This document shows, one piece after another, positions 13,392-27,757 of a DNA stretch of 64,000 nucleotides. Source of the stretch: Tubiluchus corallicola. Its lineage: Eukaryota > Priapulida > Priapulimorpha > Priapulimorphida > Tubiluchidae. Position 1 is the first letter of the stretch, and the number at the start of each line of letters is the position of its first letter. The notes beneath the pieces are model-generated. The model saw only the letters and a program-made list of their open reading frames with translations. It was not told the origin of the DNA and did no database searches. Both the position numbers and the translations under genes were made by a program. Where the stretch lies: positions 484,501-548,500 of the forward strand of contig JAQGDQ010000082.1 of NCBI GenBank assembly GCA_030141605.1. The letters run 5' to 3'.

Positions 13392-14964
13392 TAATGGGTT
13401 AAAATAGAACGGAACGAAAGAGAACAGGAGATATAAAACAAATCATATAACAGAACGAGAAGAGGAATAAACTAGAACACAGCAGAAAAGCAGAGCAGAA
13501 TAGAATTTATACCATTGCATATGTATTAGAGTTTAAACACTTTGAACACTTTTGCAACCCCTTAAACGAAAAACTTAAAATGCTTAAACAATTTTCATTA
13601 TCACCACCCTGTTTTTTGCCTGCATGGCTTGGCAGAAAACAAAATGGTTCACAGGATTGTGCAAATTCACACACGAAGACCTAGGTCACGACCAGTTTTC
13701 ACACTGTGGTCAATTTCTTGCACCAAAACCACGACGCAACAATGTGATGGTTGTCTTTTACCCTCAGAAATGTAACAGAAAAAACCTTAACAGTGGGATA
13801 TAACTAGTTTGGTTCTTGCGCTGAGTTTTTGAACAAAAAGAATATTCTTGTCTACAGAGGTCGGCTTAACCAAGTGCAGAAAGCAGGTTAGTGCCAGAAG
13901 ACTAAGACTACGTCTGTTCCTAATTACAGAGAAAGAGATAATAACTCAAGGCCTTTAAACTCATTCAACCTATAAGGGCAAAACACTGGCAGTATTTAGC
14001 AACCACAGTCAAACAGTTCCTAATTACACAGATAAGGCAAATGCAAAGTATTTCTGGCGGTTTACAGAAATAAAGTCTGCAGTTATGATATCACGACACT
14101 GATAATTAAACAGTACACCGGAACGCCTTGATTAGCGTTAATTAGCTATATATTTTGCCTTGTTCACATTTCCTTTGCTTTTAATTTTAATTTACAATGA
14201 ATTTTTCAATCAACGGGTTTGCCACTCCCTACCTTTAACCTGATACATATGACCCTATCCAATTAGTATATAATGAAGCATAATTAGGTATAATAAGCTT
14301 GAGTATAATTTGCAGTTATTTCAATAAGGAAATATTATAATTACCAAACCATGGTGAGGCGGATCATTTTAACCTTAAGCAATTAGCAGGCAAGAATTTT
14401 CCTTTTTCAGGACATAACGATTCTTTGGTTTTTAAAACGTACTGATTGATTTTATAACTTACACGATAGCATTATGATCGCGACTCAATGACTGTATACT
14501 ATCAAAATAAATTTATTCTTAATAGTAAATGTTTCAGAAACAAGTGAGCTGGAATCAGGGAAGTAATCAAACGTGTGTCATCATCTGCATACAATGGGTG
14601 ATCAATACACAGTAGAAACTATAATGGAGGTTTATGACAAATACGTTTTTTCAATTTTTTTGTTATTAAGAGGTTTTTCCCTGCTACCAAAATGTATGTG
14701 TTGCAAAGCTTGACACACATTCCCAGCAAATAACGTTCTTTATAGGCTAGCAAATAGCACCCATGGCTGGTTTCAGCAATGATCCAATGTTTACCTATTA
14801 TGATGTTAGAGTAAACAGACAAATAATAGGGGCTAAACTATAAATCAGGAAAATCCTATAGCCTTTCTGCCGCTTACAAAATAAGCAACAAAACATTTTA
14901 CTTAAAATGCGTTTCTAGAAAAATCAAGGCACGAGCACATAGGACGAAATGGCGTGCAAAACAC

Positions 14965-15172
14965 TCACTTCTTTTCACAAATGCAAATCAGAACGCCTCT
15001 TTTTTTTCTTGTATTTAGCTTTGCTACCTACGCCGTTTGCATCAACTAGCACTAAAAACATCATACATTCACTTCTTTTCACAAATACATATCAGAACGC
15101 CTTTTTTTCTTGTATTTAGCTTTGCTACCTACGTCGTTTGCATCAACTAGCACTAAAAACATCATACATCCT
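14965..15172 (+). repeat. tandem duplication, two 104-bp units
   Basis: Two adjacent units of about 104 bp start CACTTCTTTTCACAAAT and end ACTAGCACTAAAAACATCA. They differ at few positions (for example CTACGCCGTTT against CTACGTCGTTT), so the duplication is recent. Confidence 0.9.
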
Positions 15173-15379
15173 GGAAAAGCAGGATGCAGGCATAATTTTC
15201 GCTGAAGGTGGTCAATAGCCATAAAAAAGTTAAGAGTAGCACGCGCGCCTGGGCAAACACTCTGAAGGACTTTGTTGAAAGATGCTATCAAAATTTAAAT
15301 GAAGCTATCATTTGCATAAGAGGCTCAAGAATGAGATGTATTACGTACATTGCAAAGCTGTGTTATATAAGCTATGTGG

Positions 15380-15600
15380 AGAGCGGGAGAGAGAAAGAGA
15401 GAGGGGGAGAAAGAAGAAACACACAAAGAAAAGGCATGCACGAAAAGAGGGGGACGAAGAGGGAAAAAGAGAGAGGAAGGCTGAAAAATCATGATAAAAT
15501 AAAGCGAGGAGGGAGAGGGGGAAGAAAAGAAAGTGTGGGTGAGGAATAAAGAGAGAGACAGGATGAGAGACAGAAAAACAGATTACAGAGGGAAGAGGAA
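15380..15600 (+). repeat. purine-rich (GA) tract
   Basis: The plus strand is almost only A and G for 200 bp, with GAGAGA runs. Overlapping frames of Arg/Glu/Lys or, on the other strand, Leu/Ser/Phe are caused by this composition and are not genes. Confidence 0.85.
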
Positions 15601-18600
15601 CAAAATGCACAATGAAAATGCATTAATTAAAATAATACGAAATGGAATATCAGAAGTTTACACTGAAAAAGAATTACCATTGAATACTACACAAAAAACA
15701 AACACAAATATGCAAGCTAGAAAAGTGAAGATAAAGAGGCACCGATGTATAAAAGGAAGAACAAGGGTGCTGGGAGGGCAGAAAAAAGTTACAACCATGT
15801 AGAGTTGAAACTTAGTATGCACGTAAGGAAGTTTAAACAATGTATATATGAAAAACACACCTGTCATACTTGTCTCTGTAATCCTGTCTCTGCTTTTGGA
15901 TAAAAAGTTGTAGTAACGTCTCATGCCATAATCCAAACATGTTTTCCATACTCGTCTCGGCTTTGTCACACTAGTAGTAGTATGGCTTATTGTGCTGCTT
16001 TTATAGTTTAGGAATACACAATATGGGACCACATTGCTTTTAGATACAAGTTTTAAAGACCAGTTACAAAACTGCAATCGATTCTTCAGCTTCCCAGTCA
16101 AGTGACTCCTTCATCTTCAAGACAGTGTTCCATTTTCAGAGTAAATCAAGAGAAATGTTTCCCCTTTGCAGCTAACTACAATACACAGATTTCATTCTAC
16201 ATGAACACAATTACGAACTTAAAATACTGACCATTGCTGGAATCGTTGTTTCACATATTCTGGCAGCGATAATGAGTTTGCCCATATTTCTGTTACTGTT
16301 CTGTTTAAAATGTTAATATTTAATCATTCGTTAATGTAAGTGTAGAATACCAGGTTTTCGTGTGTATGATGTCTGTATAATGAATGCGTGGATTGGATAA
16401 AAATAGATAATGTTTTTTATGTTTACGAACTATGAAAATCTGAGCTTATTTTTACACTAACGCTAGAAAAAAGGTTAAATCATTTATAGAAAAGTAAACG
16501 AGCTTATGTTAAGTTGTCAGTGTTGTGAGACATAAATACACAAAAACACACAAGTACATGACTACATGTACAATAGAACTTGAATAATTCATTCGTTTCG
16601 TTTCGTTTCTGCTACCTCATTTTGTTGTTAAGAACTCTATTCTTTAACTACCGCCCTTTTCGTGTGGTCTGGGTCTGCTGGGTGGTGGACTGCACCAAGA
16701 TGGCCCAGATATCGCTCAGGTGGAAACTGGTAAAGTAAATTACTCTCAGCCAGGAAGTATTACTGAGCGTTGAAGAAAGTTAGAATAACACAATCATCCG
16801 TATACTGATGTACATAATGTATACCGACAGGTCAGCTAGTGATCATTGTATTAACGGACAATTCGAAGAGAGAGAAAGAGAGAGTATTAAACTGTTTATT
16901 TATAATTTTGATTCCTCGTTTGATTAGGTAAGGTCATAATGGCTTTTTACAGAAATATAGAAAATAATACCTCGCTGATACGTTACGAAGTCGTTAAGAG
17001 CTGCAAAAACCAATTTGGGTCAAACGCATTTGAGGTCCAACCATTGAAGATCTTCGAGTGGTGACCTACCTGTCTGTATTGAGTTATGGATGGTTGAAAT
17101 ATCTGTGGTTAATGGATGTGAGTGCCCTATAAACGGTCATGTTAATACGTTTATGGCTGCTACTGTGAATTCATTGACTTTGTGCAACAATAGCTTAACA
17201 GCAAACGTACATGACAGTACGGTGTTTTTGGTTTAACCGCTAGTTAAGTATCATCAAAGGCAGTATGTCATAATTTGGCACTCGCTTATTACACAGTAAT
17301 TTTTAAACTGCGAAACAGCCAGCGGGTTGGGTCATTGTTTAATCTTTTTTCTCTACCTTAACTGAACGGCTGACACACGTCTTGGAAACTAAATGATGTT
17401 TATAATAGCGACATAGACACAGCGACAATAAACGCCATAAAAAACATAAAAAATTTGTTGCTAAAAAATCGGTAACGTTCAATGAGTTTGTCCTAGTCCA
17501 GCGTCCCGCGGGTGTTACGCCACTGTAAGGCAACGAATAGTCAATTTTCACTGCTTTTACTTTTTTAGAAAAACCAGCAAAGATTTAAATTCAAGTACTG
17601 AATAACGCTATGTAGGTGGCAGATTAATTATCGCATTTTAGTTATGTCACAAAACTATTCATCTATACCGTACTACATCAGTCTACAGATATTCATGCAA
17701 TATAGAGCAGAAAATTTAAAAATACAAGCCTTGTCCCTGAAAACGCGGATAGGTTGCTGAACTGTTTTGCATGATAATGTTAATTTCCGGAACCTGTCCT
17801 CGTGATTTCCGTTGATTTGTGGATTCCGTTAAACTGTGTCCCCCAGTTGGACAAGGACACTGTTCAATGTTTACACTGCACAGTAAGACATTACAAAAAA
17901 CATGTGAGCCATTATGGAATATAGTGAAGATAAAACTTAGAAAACTATATATAGACTTCTTCCGTTATTCTCGAAATTTAACGGTTACTCCGTACCCGGA
18001 ATTTTTCATAAACTGTACGTAAAGGTGCCATTGCCAAAAAGAAATAATGAAACGACCGATTTAAAAATGACTAATTTAACCTATACCTATACTCAAACAC
18101 GGTAAAACAAGAAATGTTAAAAGTGTCATATATAGATACAGAAATACATACACATACAATTATACAAACTCATACAATCGACAGATTTAAATTTCCTCAC
18201 TTTTGCGCAAATTTATATGCATGCACACATACATACATGCATAGTACAGTACTTAAGATACCTCTACGCAAAACAACGATGGAGCAATGGTCAGTTACAA
18301 AGATTAAAAATCTTTACAAGACGAACCGTCGCCACGAAATACGTCTATTAGTCAATGTATTTGATGTAATAACATTAAAAATCACAACACCAAACTATTT
18401 TTACTAGTGTCACGGAACAACAATAACCACTATCCACAAACTCAAAAATCCTCAATAATGCCGTGCACAGATACCCTACATAGTTTCAAAAAAAACCTCA
18501 TTGCAGTGCACAAGTACGATAAAACGCACACGCAGGTAACAGGTAAATCGAACTAACCACGTTCCACACCTGACGAGTCGGCTAGAAGCATGAGAGAGCC

Positions 18601-21600
18601 GACAGGGATTGACAGTCGGCTGGTAATGAGCGTGTAGCACAATGAACTGCAAAGACCGTTAGAGTAATTACGAGAAAACAGCGGCGTAGTTTTGAAAAGG
18701 TACAAATGTACTGTTGTCAGCAGGTGATAAATTGATTACTAAGATCAGTAAATGAGATTATAAGCGAGTTTAAACTGTGAACAGCGCAGTCTGAGCCCTA
18801 TAATTTAACCAAAAGTTGAGTTATTTTAATTATCGGTTACGCAAGAGAAACGCATTACTAAATAGACTGTGAAGTCTAAGTACTGTAAGTGCTGAATGTT
18901 CTAGACTAGCTTGATTTAAATTTTTTGCTCAAACAAGTCTGCATACATTTTAGACACACAAAGGCTTTATCGAATCTTGAAAATTTTAGATTTCCGATAA
19001 TTATTTCCGATTCAAATCTTGACTTTTTAATTTTTTTCTTTGAATAAAGTAGCAAAAACAAAAAACGAACTTCAGTATCTATCACACCACAATCGAATAA
19101 CATTAGTTATCAGTTAAATCATTATTCAGTCAATTATTAGACAGCAAAAGCATAATATCAAATTCCCTCGAAATAAGCACATTACTAGTACTAATAATAT
19201 GCAAAAAAAAACAGAAATGATTGGGTTGATAGAGCAAACTTTTATAAACGAGCAAAAAGTTTTGGAAAATACCACGCCTAGACCCGTTTAAAAGGAATGC
19301 AGAAAATTATTATTTTCAGCTGCGGTTAGTTTCACTGCGGTAAATGACGTTTATTTCGCACAACAACTAGAACAGAATGTTAATAGTATACAACCATTAG
19401 TTCAACTAGCTAAAAACTATTATTATCCGCTAAAACCAGCTAAAACACGAAATTTTTAGCTGTATTCGACCCACCAAAAAAAACCTGCCTGCGAACTTAT
19501 GCTCCAGACTAAGAAACTGATTTCCTAGGACAAGCGGCAGTATCATTATTTCAGCTGTATTTTGCAAAAGAAACGCATCATTATCTGTCTTTTGGTGCAT
19601 TTTTAAGACAGCTAAGTCACTGCCCGAAAACAATTAAATTCGAACTATCGATAATTTTAAGAAAACATATCAGCGTATAAAGGCAAAGGCTTACTTAACT
19701 TATATGATTATGGTGGAACCGGAAGTAGTTACATCATCTCTCAATAAGGTAAAAGCCAGAATCAGTCTGGTACGCGAAATCGCATAGTATGAGTACTGAA
19801 TCTGGCAGTCATCCCTCTGCTCATTAACCAGCCTCACCGTTGCTCAAAGTGCTGGTCATTAAGCACAGAATTTGACCACTCGGCTTTTCCCCAACCATAA
19901 ACCCCTGTGTTCGACATAGGATTGTGGCGGTTTGATATTGCTCAGCAAAACTTTTAAATTGTCTCCTGTTTTTCATAAACTACGATAACGCATTTATCTT
20001 GGTCATTAATATCACATATTTCAATATATTGTTATGTACAGATACACATTGAACTTTATGTATATGTACATATTTTCATTATGGTAGTGTTGTTTCAGCA
20101 ATGTAGAAGCATGTCGAATTTTTGCGTGTTGCTTTATAAATGTTGCCCAGTATGCATATCTAAGACTTATTTAATCCATATTAAACCAAGCAAGTTCCGG
20201 TTATATGGATCAGTCGACTTTTCAATAAGTCGTCATACTCGCAGAGTGTGGGCGAGTATATACACAAAAACACACAATCACACATGCTCAAAATGCTTAC
20301 TAGTGCGTCAATCGCAGAACCTTGCGTCCACCATGATAAATATTGATTTTTCGTTTTGAATCGGTGATCAGAACAAATGAATGACGCCGACCTCCAAAGA
20401 CGGGATAAGTCAACCATGTTATGTCAATTTAAACAAGAGAGTTTTTAAAAGCGATCTTTAGAAAATCCGGTTACACGTGGAATTAAAGTGATAGATTTCC
20501 AACAAATTTTACAAATACGGACGATTTTGAACGATTTTGAATCTTTTGTCACACGGGCAAACATCAACGTAATGTTGCTTTTATTTTTTACAATAATTTT
20601 TAAATTCTTAGCTAATTTAAAATACTAACTGACCACATCAATTAAAACTATACTGCTTATTTTGCAATATAGTTGTGTTTTGTACAGGTAAACTTTGCCA
20701 TTACTGGGCTTCTCAACTATACCCATTATTAACGTTAGAAGACAGGTCAAAATCTGCCTTCGTAAATTCTGCCTAATCTTTAAAGAACTTATTGATTATC
20801 AGTAAGGTGGTATGACTGCATTTTCTTTTGTAGACAGGTGACAATGTAGACCATACGCGTGTGATAACGAACTCGATTTACCCGTGTCGGAATGGGATAT
20901 TTACCTATGACTCATGTTCGCGACTATTAGCTCACCTGGAGTGAAGTTTCAGTTAGGTTGTAAATTTACATCTATGAAAGCCCGATTGGTTACTGGCGAC
21001 ATCTACCGGTGAGGAAAGTAAGTAAAATACTTCGGAATCGCCAAAATCCACTACTGCTAAACAACCCGCATATGATTCTCGAAATATAAAATAATAGGAT
21101 AAAAAAATTAAAGCATATATATTTGCTAGATATTACTAAAGGAAAATGGTATCCATCTGACATGCTCACAACAAACAGAAAATAACTGGCGGATTTTTTA
21201 AATCATATTTATCAAACGCTATTTAACTTGGCCTGGCTGTGTGAAAATTTTGAACTGTTCAATTGGCAAACGAGGAAATGAACGCAAACATCTGCCACCT
21301 CTAGTTATTCAACATTAGTGTCACAATCAATCAACTTCGCGTAACTACAGTCAAGAAAATGTCTTCGAACTAAAATGATTATCAGTGACTTTATAATGCG
21401 AAATATTGGTAGAAAAATACATATGAAGCTGACAAACCAATGCAAACATCCACTGATAATCCACTTTACCAAGTGGTGATAAGCATGCCTCGGTAATCCA
21501 CTTCAGTGGGATACACATCCCTTTTCATAGAAATCGGAAGTGGCCGGAAACGTGGCATCAGTGGAATGTAATGTGTGGGAAAAATTGGGCCGGAATGTAG

Positions 21601-22219
21601 TGTAGTTACAGGAAACTATTGCGGGGTAATGTGACGCATGTGTACAAAACTATCTCAGTACATGGCTCTCAAGGCAAAATTGCCTACCTCTAATCCCCTG
21701 TCCTGCACGGAATACGGAGGAAAAATAATAAGATCATAAACATTAAAGGCCCATGAAATGAAAAGAATATTGCACATTGGAGTACACGATCATAAACTAC
21801 AATTGCATGCAAATTAGGTTTTCCTGAGAATTAAATTTTATTTTTATAAATTAATATTTTTTCAACATTTTAGTCACATGAAACAATAGTACAATTTGCA
21901 GTTTCTAAAAATCAAAAACACGCATTTATATAAGCTACAGCACGTCTACAAATTCTACCCAAGGAACGAGATAGGTGCAGGCTTTATTGGATCTTTCATT
22001 CTTTTAGCTTAGAGAAAAGTAAATACGCGTTTTCACAACATTTTAATATCACACAACTTAATTATATAATATATATGGACAAATTAGGCATAATCACGTT
22101 AGATGTAACGAACTAAGTAATTATATCTAACGGCAAATGGTACCAGATCACTAACAGGCTATTTGTCAGAACTTACATAAAAGAAGCAAAATAACACAAA
22201 CAACACAAAACGTGCTTTG

Positions 22220-22225
22220 TTTATT
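22220..22225 (-). terminator. AATAAA poly(A)-signal hexamer after the membrane-protein ORF
   Basis: The minus strand reads AATAAA a few bases after the in-frame TAA of the unspliced reading. It would serve the single-exon interpretation. In AT-rich DNA this hexamer is common, so it is weak evidence. Confidence 0.25.
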
Positions 22226-22230
22226 GATGC

Positions 22231-22674
22231 TTACCAGTTTCCATGACGTCTAGAACAGCTTCCACCATACCCCATCAATGATCCTTCACTATTTTGTCTT
22301 CTATGAAAGTTTCCTCTTTGCTCAGAGTATCGTGTCCCACGACTACAGTACCCCCCGAAATGACCAAGGCCTGGCGAAGCTACAATAGGCGTGATGGCGC
22401 CACTGCTGCTTAGGTAACCACCGTCGCTGCTAGAATCGTTCACCACGCTCGAGCAACAATGTCGACAAAGACATTCCGGTCCATGAGCGTCCTCCACTGG
22501 TAACTGATTAACAACAGGACGACTATAGGCGGTGTACACACGATTGGAGATGTACTCTCTAGTATAACGACAGTGCATGACTATGATCACGAGAATGCCA
22601 ATCACTACTGATGCTAGAAGCCAAGCATCTGGCTGCCACGCGAACCAACTACAGTCATCACTTACAAGCTGCAT
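22231..22674 (-). CDS. membrane-protein ORF with 3' splice donor: alternative first exon or small gene
   Basis: This is the strongest unexplained coding signal in the window. The ORF is clearly more GC-rich than its surroundings. ATG at 22674 starts a short outside segment (MQLVSDDCSWFAWQPD), then a hydrophobic span at about residues 18-36 (WLLASVVIGILVIIVMHC), then basic CRYTREYISNR, which predicts a cytoplasmic C-terminus. The tail has a Cys cluster (ECLCRHCC), Ser/Gly runs and RRQNS, a basophilic kinase-type site. The last codons GGA AAC TG abut a good donor |GTAAGC, with the exon ending at 22235 in phase 2. Unspliced, TGG-TAA ends a 147-residue protein and AATAAA follows within 15 nt. I do not recognise the family. 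It is either a first exon feeding PDZ-GEF or another minus-strand gene, or a single-exon gene nested in the intron. Confidence 0.6.
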   Translation of the reverse strand: MQLVSDDCSWFAWQPDAWLLASVVIGILVIIVMHCRYTREYISNRVYTAYSRPVVNQLPVEDAHGPECLCRHCCSSVVNDSSSDGGYLSSSGAITPIVASPGLGHFGGYCSRGTRYSEQRGNFHRRQNSEGSLMGYGGSCSRRHGNW

Positions 22675-22700
22675 AGCGATGGTGGTTGGACGGGTGCCAT
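22662..22700 (-). promoter_or_regulatory. overlapping upstream ORF with embedded splice donor
   Basis: ATG at 22700 opens MAPVQPPSLCSL in a different frame and stops just inside the main ORF, overlapping its start. The sequence AGCTT|GTAAGT within it, with exon end at 22666, is a donor that would end this small frame in phase 2. It can act as a repressive uORF or as an alternative short first exon; the sequence cannot decide. Confidence 0.35.
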
Positions 22701-23855
22701 GCTTATGTTCTCTATTTGGAACTATTTACGCCGAGGGGTTTGGTGACAGACGTTATCGCCGAACTGGGCTGTTTTTTGAAGCTAGTGAAGCCAGACTCAC
22801 TGAACTGACAATGTTCTGAGAACTTCTGACGTGTGCTGGCTTTCGTTTTTGATTCAGGAACAGTTATTATTAAGCAATACTGATTTCGATTTGGAAAAAG
22901 TACAGAAATGCTTTTGATCAACTGTAAAATAAAACAATAGAAAAGTGAAAACGATGTGGGAAAATATTAAAAAGTTTCAAATTCACTCTTAGCGGGAGTA
23001 AAATAAGATTTGGTGTCGAAAAACAACATTTTAAAACAGCAAAACCTAGAAGAAAATCAGCACAGAAACAGCAAAAACAAGGAATTATAATAAACAAGCT
23101 ACTTTCTTACGAAGTGTTTTGCTCAGCACACAATTATAATAAAAACCGCATTCCACACAACATTACATCTCATTCAGCGACGCATTTTACAAACGCCCAC
23201 TCTCAATAATTTGACTGATGGTTTCCCAGCTTCCCTTACTCGTTATATTAAAGGTAATTTCATCAGAATCCCATCCTCTCCTACGCGTTATATTAAATGC
23301 AATTCGATCATAAAATTGCTGCAAATGATGAGAATGTGCACCTGCGCACAGAAACTTATAATAATTTAAATCAAACACTCGGTTTTACTGAAATTAATGG
23401 CTTAACACACTGAAATTAAATAAATGCTCTTCGAAAAGTACAAGCAGAAAATTTCCATGCCTATGATGAATTCATTGAACTCATTGCACAATAACTATTT
23501 TTAATCTCAGTCTGTCGGTATACGTTGCCTTATGCGTCGTACACCACCACGCCCCCTACGCCACAACCAAGATCCACCGATGCAAACTCCCACCAGCACT
23601 ACCTACTAGAAATCACTTGTCCCACAGAAACCACACAAAAAGAAGCCATTGTAACGATATACAAGAAACCACTTGTGATATATAAATCCATGGGATTTCT
23701 AATGAAGCCAAAGTAAATAAAGATTTATCCAGCATTGGTATACGGTTCTGCCCACAGGAATGTAAACACGGTCAATTTATTGCCGAAATGAAGTGCTTTT
23801 TAATCCCATAGCATATAAAATGGGTGGAATTGTCAGCAAAACTAGGCCTCCGTCA

Positions 23856-24165
<310 letters not shown>

Positions 24166-24242
24166 CTTTCTGTACTACTCCTAGATCTCTTCTTTTTCAT
24201 TATATTACTTTTTATGCTCATTATTTCCTTCATGACCCTAAT

Positions 24243-24360
24243 CTCCACCCAGCCATCCACACATCTCCCCCCCTCTCTCTCTCTATCCCTGCCTTCCTAT
24301 CTCTCACACACTCGCACTCGCTCTCCCCTCCCCCCTCTCTCTCTCTCTCCCTCCCCATTT
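24243..24360 (+). repeat. pyrimidine-rich tract beside CT repeat copy B
   Basis: CT-rich DNA with CCCCCC runs and short CTCTCT blocks, about 80 bp after the end of copy B. It gives Leu/Ser/Pro frames that are artefacts. Confidence 0.7.
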
Positions 24361-26816
24361 TACCTTTTCTGCGGCAAAGGTAAAACATTAATGAACTCGA
24401 AAGTCTCAATGATTATTTGTTTTTTTTTAAATTTTCTTCGCGGCTTCGCAGACTATACCTGTCATTTACATAGCTAGTACTTTCCGATTCATTTAGTTCG
24501 TTATACAGGACCTAAAGTTATAAGTCAGTTACGGAGCAACTAATGAGCAAATTAGACGCGCTCCATTTGAATATTCCTGCATTAAATGGCCATACTGAAT
24601 GATTTGGTCTAATTTTGTCGATCTGCAAAGTCTGCGATGAATTAAAGAATCACACTAAGGAATTTGGCCTAGATGTTTAAAGCCCCCAGGAATACTTCTG
24701 AGAATATAGTGAGAAGCCCTGCGTGATTTTATTAGTGTAGCACATCGACTTCCACATATAATTAGCAGAAACACTTCATTTCAAATATTCCGTGTTTCAT
24801 ACAGGACTTGGAAAACTCGGGCAGATATTTTTTACTCTGGAGATGGCAAGGCCTCGTAGCCCATACTAAAAACATTGACCAATGCGATACACCCTTTTAC
24901 AATAAGATTAATTTTCGCCTTAACTGAATCAGAAAAAAACTTTTCCGACATTTTCCTAGCTAGCTCTCTTCACTTGCAATTTCATCAAAGTAAAAAAGAC
25001 CAGGAAAAAACGGTGCCATTACATTGGCATTTGGTTTAGCTGGTTATTTGAAGTTATCATTCCTGCGACTGCATTTTATAAAGCAAGAAAATCTTCGCAA
25101 AAAAGGAATAAAAACGAAAGAAAATTTCAATCACATCTGTGACATCTTAAGACGTCTCTGCCAATTCAGTGCTTCACCTTACATGCTTTCACATCATTGA
25201 AAACGAGACAGATTCCAGTCTCGCCACAACCAACGGGTAGCAACCCTTTCGTCAAAATATTCTGCTGCAGCTTTTATAAGTCTTGGCACATTGTGTACAC
25301 ATTTTTTTAAGTTGTTCTAATAATTTTCCCCAATGACACACACTCCATTTCAAAACATCAAATAAACTGCATTCCTCGCTTACTCCTGAGGTTATTAAAA
25401 CAAACAACCCTTCAACAAACTACCCAAACATTTGTTAACACCAGGAAAACTAACAGCGCTCACGGCTCAAAATTCAGTTCAACAAATTCCTAGCACGCAC
25501 GAGCGAACTGACAACTTAAAACTCACAACAAACACACTCATGTTTAACATACACGGATTCATAACAACTCGCTTAAGTTTAAAATATTAGACGATTAAAA
25601 CACAAAACACGCTAATATGTCTATTAAGTAGGAAAGCGTCTAAAAAGGAATTGCTTTTTAGTATTACGAGGTTTAATGCAGTGTCTATATACGTACAGAA
25701 ACACATATGTGTATGTCATTACGAATAATCACAGAAAGAATTTTAGCTAACTGTAATTGCACTGATATAATTGCTATATACATCTAGCTAATTAATGACA
25801 CTGATATATTGCAACATACAGAGGAGATCTATACACATTGTAAATTGCCAGTGAACGTGAAAACATTCTCAGCTCCGGGCAAAAATGTCTAAAATTAATT
25901 TGGAATTTTCTTTCCTAATGATTGCTCAAGGCACAGGCAGTGTGCACAATGCTAAAGAAAGCAGTAACACAGCCTAATCTACGAGTTATATACACAAGGC
26001 AATAAAGGTCTAGCAAAAAACGCTTCCTTGAAAAAAAACAATTACAATATCATGATAAAATGGTCAGTCATTAAGATAGCACACTAACAATACAGAGTTA
26101 AAAATAGTCCTTGTGCAACACCTGACACACTCAAGCATACTCACACGTGTCTGCAGACCACCAGTTCAGCATCAGTAACCACCACAGAGACCAGCACCAC
26201 ACTGACACTGAAGCCAAAAGTACATGTACTTCATCACCATGTCAGTGGAAGAGACTTTAAGAGAGATAATTGATGGTAGACACCATAAAGTACAACCGGA
26301 TTCCGGAATTAACCAGCAAGCGTCAGCTTATCTTTACAGTGGCTTCTCACATTTTGTTTTTTATTTCCCCCTACAAACTCGAAACAGATTTAGGTGCAGC
26401 AAATTTATCTCAACTCGTTTTTCCTTTACAAACCTTAAAAACTACTGACAAAAAAGTAACGACTTGAAATCTTTAATGCATTCTTACAATAGTTCATAAA
26501 GAGAAATGGCACTTAAATGTGCTTTCATAAACAACTAACTCGCGCCCAAATAGACTTGAAAACGATTTTGTCCATACTGTTTAGTATTTAGTACTTGGTT
26601 TCCCAAGTGAGAAAAGAATTCGTTTAGAAGTACAAACGACAAATTTTATTTTACACCAAATGTTACAGCGACTATAATATATAACAAAAAATTTTCTCTA
26701 CTATTTACACGAAGCAAAGTTGCAGTAAAAGAAACTTTTCGACATTCAAAGATATCATTTATTCGGAATATATATGTAATACGTAGACCAATAAATCAGT
26801 TTAGTAAAATTGGTCA

Positions 26817-26834
26817 TAATAATAATAATAATAA
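26817..26834 (+). repeat. (ATA)n microsatellite
   Basis: Six AAT/ATA units in an AT-rich stretch. Confidence 0.9.
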
Positions 26835-27244
26835 AAGCAGTTTATGATTACTGGAGAAATAAGCATTTTCAAAGCACAATATCTGTTTTAATGGGCTGCA
26901 ATGTAAGAAGGTTTGAGTTAAAAAACTTGCAACAAGACCTCTCAGTCAACGATAATGTGGGAACAAAGATATCCCGCGTGAAAATTTTTTACTTAGATAG
27001 CACATCGTAAAGGCGTAAACGATGAAATCAGCTAACGAAAAACATGCAGCATACTTCAGCAGTTCAGTAAGTTTTCATGAACCTGGTATAGGCAGCTTAT
27101 AGCACCGGTAATGAGCGGTATAAAACAAGCATGAAACTGATAAAATCAGTCATAAAGTAACATGTACTTATTTTCCACGATTTCGGGAAATTTATTACAG
27201 CGAATGACGTCAGGAGAAAGTTTTCGGGTCCGCGCAATAGGTGG

Positions 27245-27344
27245 CGGTAACAAACATGAAATTGAAGTTTGGAAGTGAAGATACGAACAAAATTGCGCGG
27301 TAAAAAACATGAAATTGAAGTTTTGAAGTCAAGTTATGAACAAA
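27245..27344 (+). repeat. tandem duplication, period 53 bp
   Basis: CGGTAACAAACATGAAATTG and CGGTAAAAAACATGAAATTG start two units that both continue AAGTTT-GAAGT and end ACGAACAAA/ATGAACAAA. The segment GCGCAATAG/GCGCGG also recurs. Confidence 0.8.
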
Positions 27345-27757
27345 GTGTCAAACAATTACCGAGTAAATAAGTTATTTAGCTGACGCCACTCAAACCTAAG
27401 TTTTCTCTCCAACGTTTCAGAGGGCCTAGAGTTGAGTGCCGTCGGCTGTATAAATAAATTAATTAGTTAACTTTTTCTTATACACAATTACGTTATACAT
27501 AAAGTATAAATGTTTTCGTTAATTTTTATCCAGGATAAAATTTTTAAACATGCTGCACGCACTCCAACTAACATAGGACAGATGACAGCTAGAGAGTAGC
27601 ACACAGCACAAACACTACGCAATTAATGGTCAATACACAAGCTCCAGTGTACTGATCGCGAATACTTCGCATTAAGTGTCAAACGGCAACCTGCGTTTTG
27701 TTCAATACTAGCAGGAGTAATATTATCATAATACTAATTATACTACTATTATACTAT

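Larger units (their letters stand above)
9300..22200. other. intronic or intergenic DNA, no supported gene
   Basis: Apart from the duplications at 12.7, 13.3 and 15.0 kb, the hairpin at 11.8 kb and the purine tract at 15.4 kb I see no supported gene. A tiny exon-like piece on the minus strand at 10181-10229 is discussed under rejected items. Confidence 0.55.

Noticed and set aside
15658-16101. 147-codon minus-strand ORF
   Set aside because: Phe/Val/Ser-rich product of an AT-rich region beside a purine tract; no domain or conserved feature.
16695-16740. Plus-strand AAGATGGCCCAGATATCG with nearby GT donors
   Set aside because: Only 12 codons before a stop, with no other exon or promoter support.
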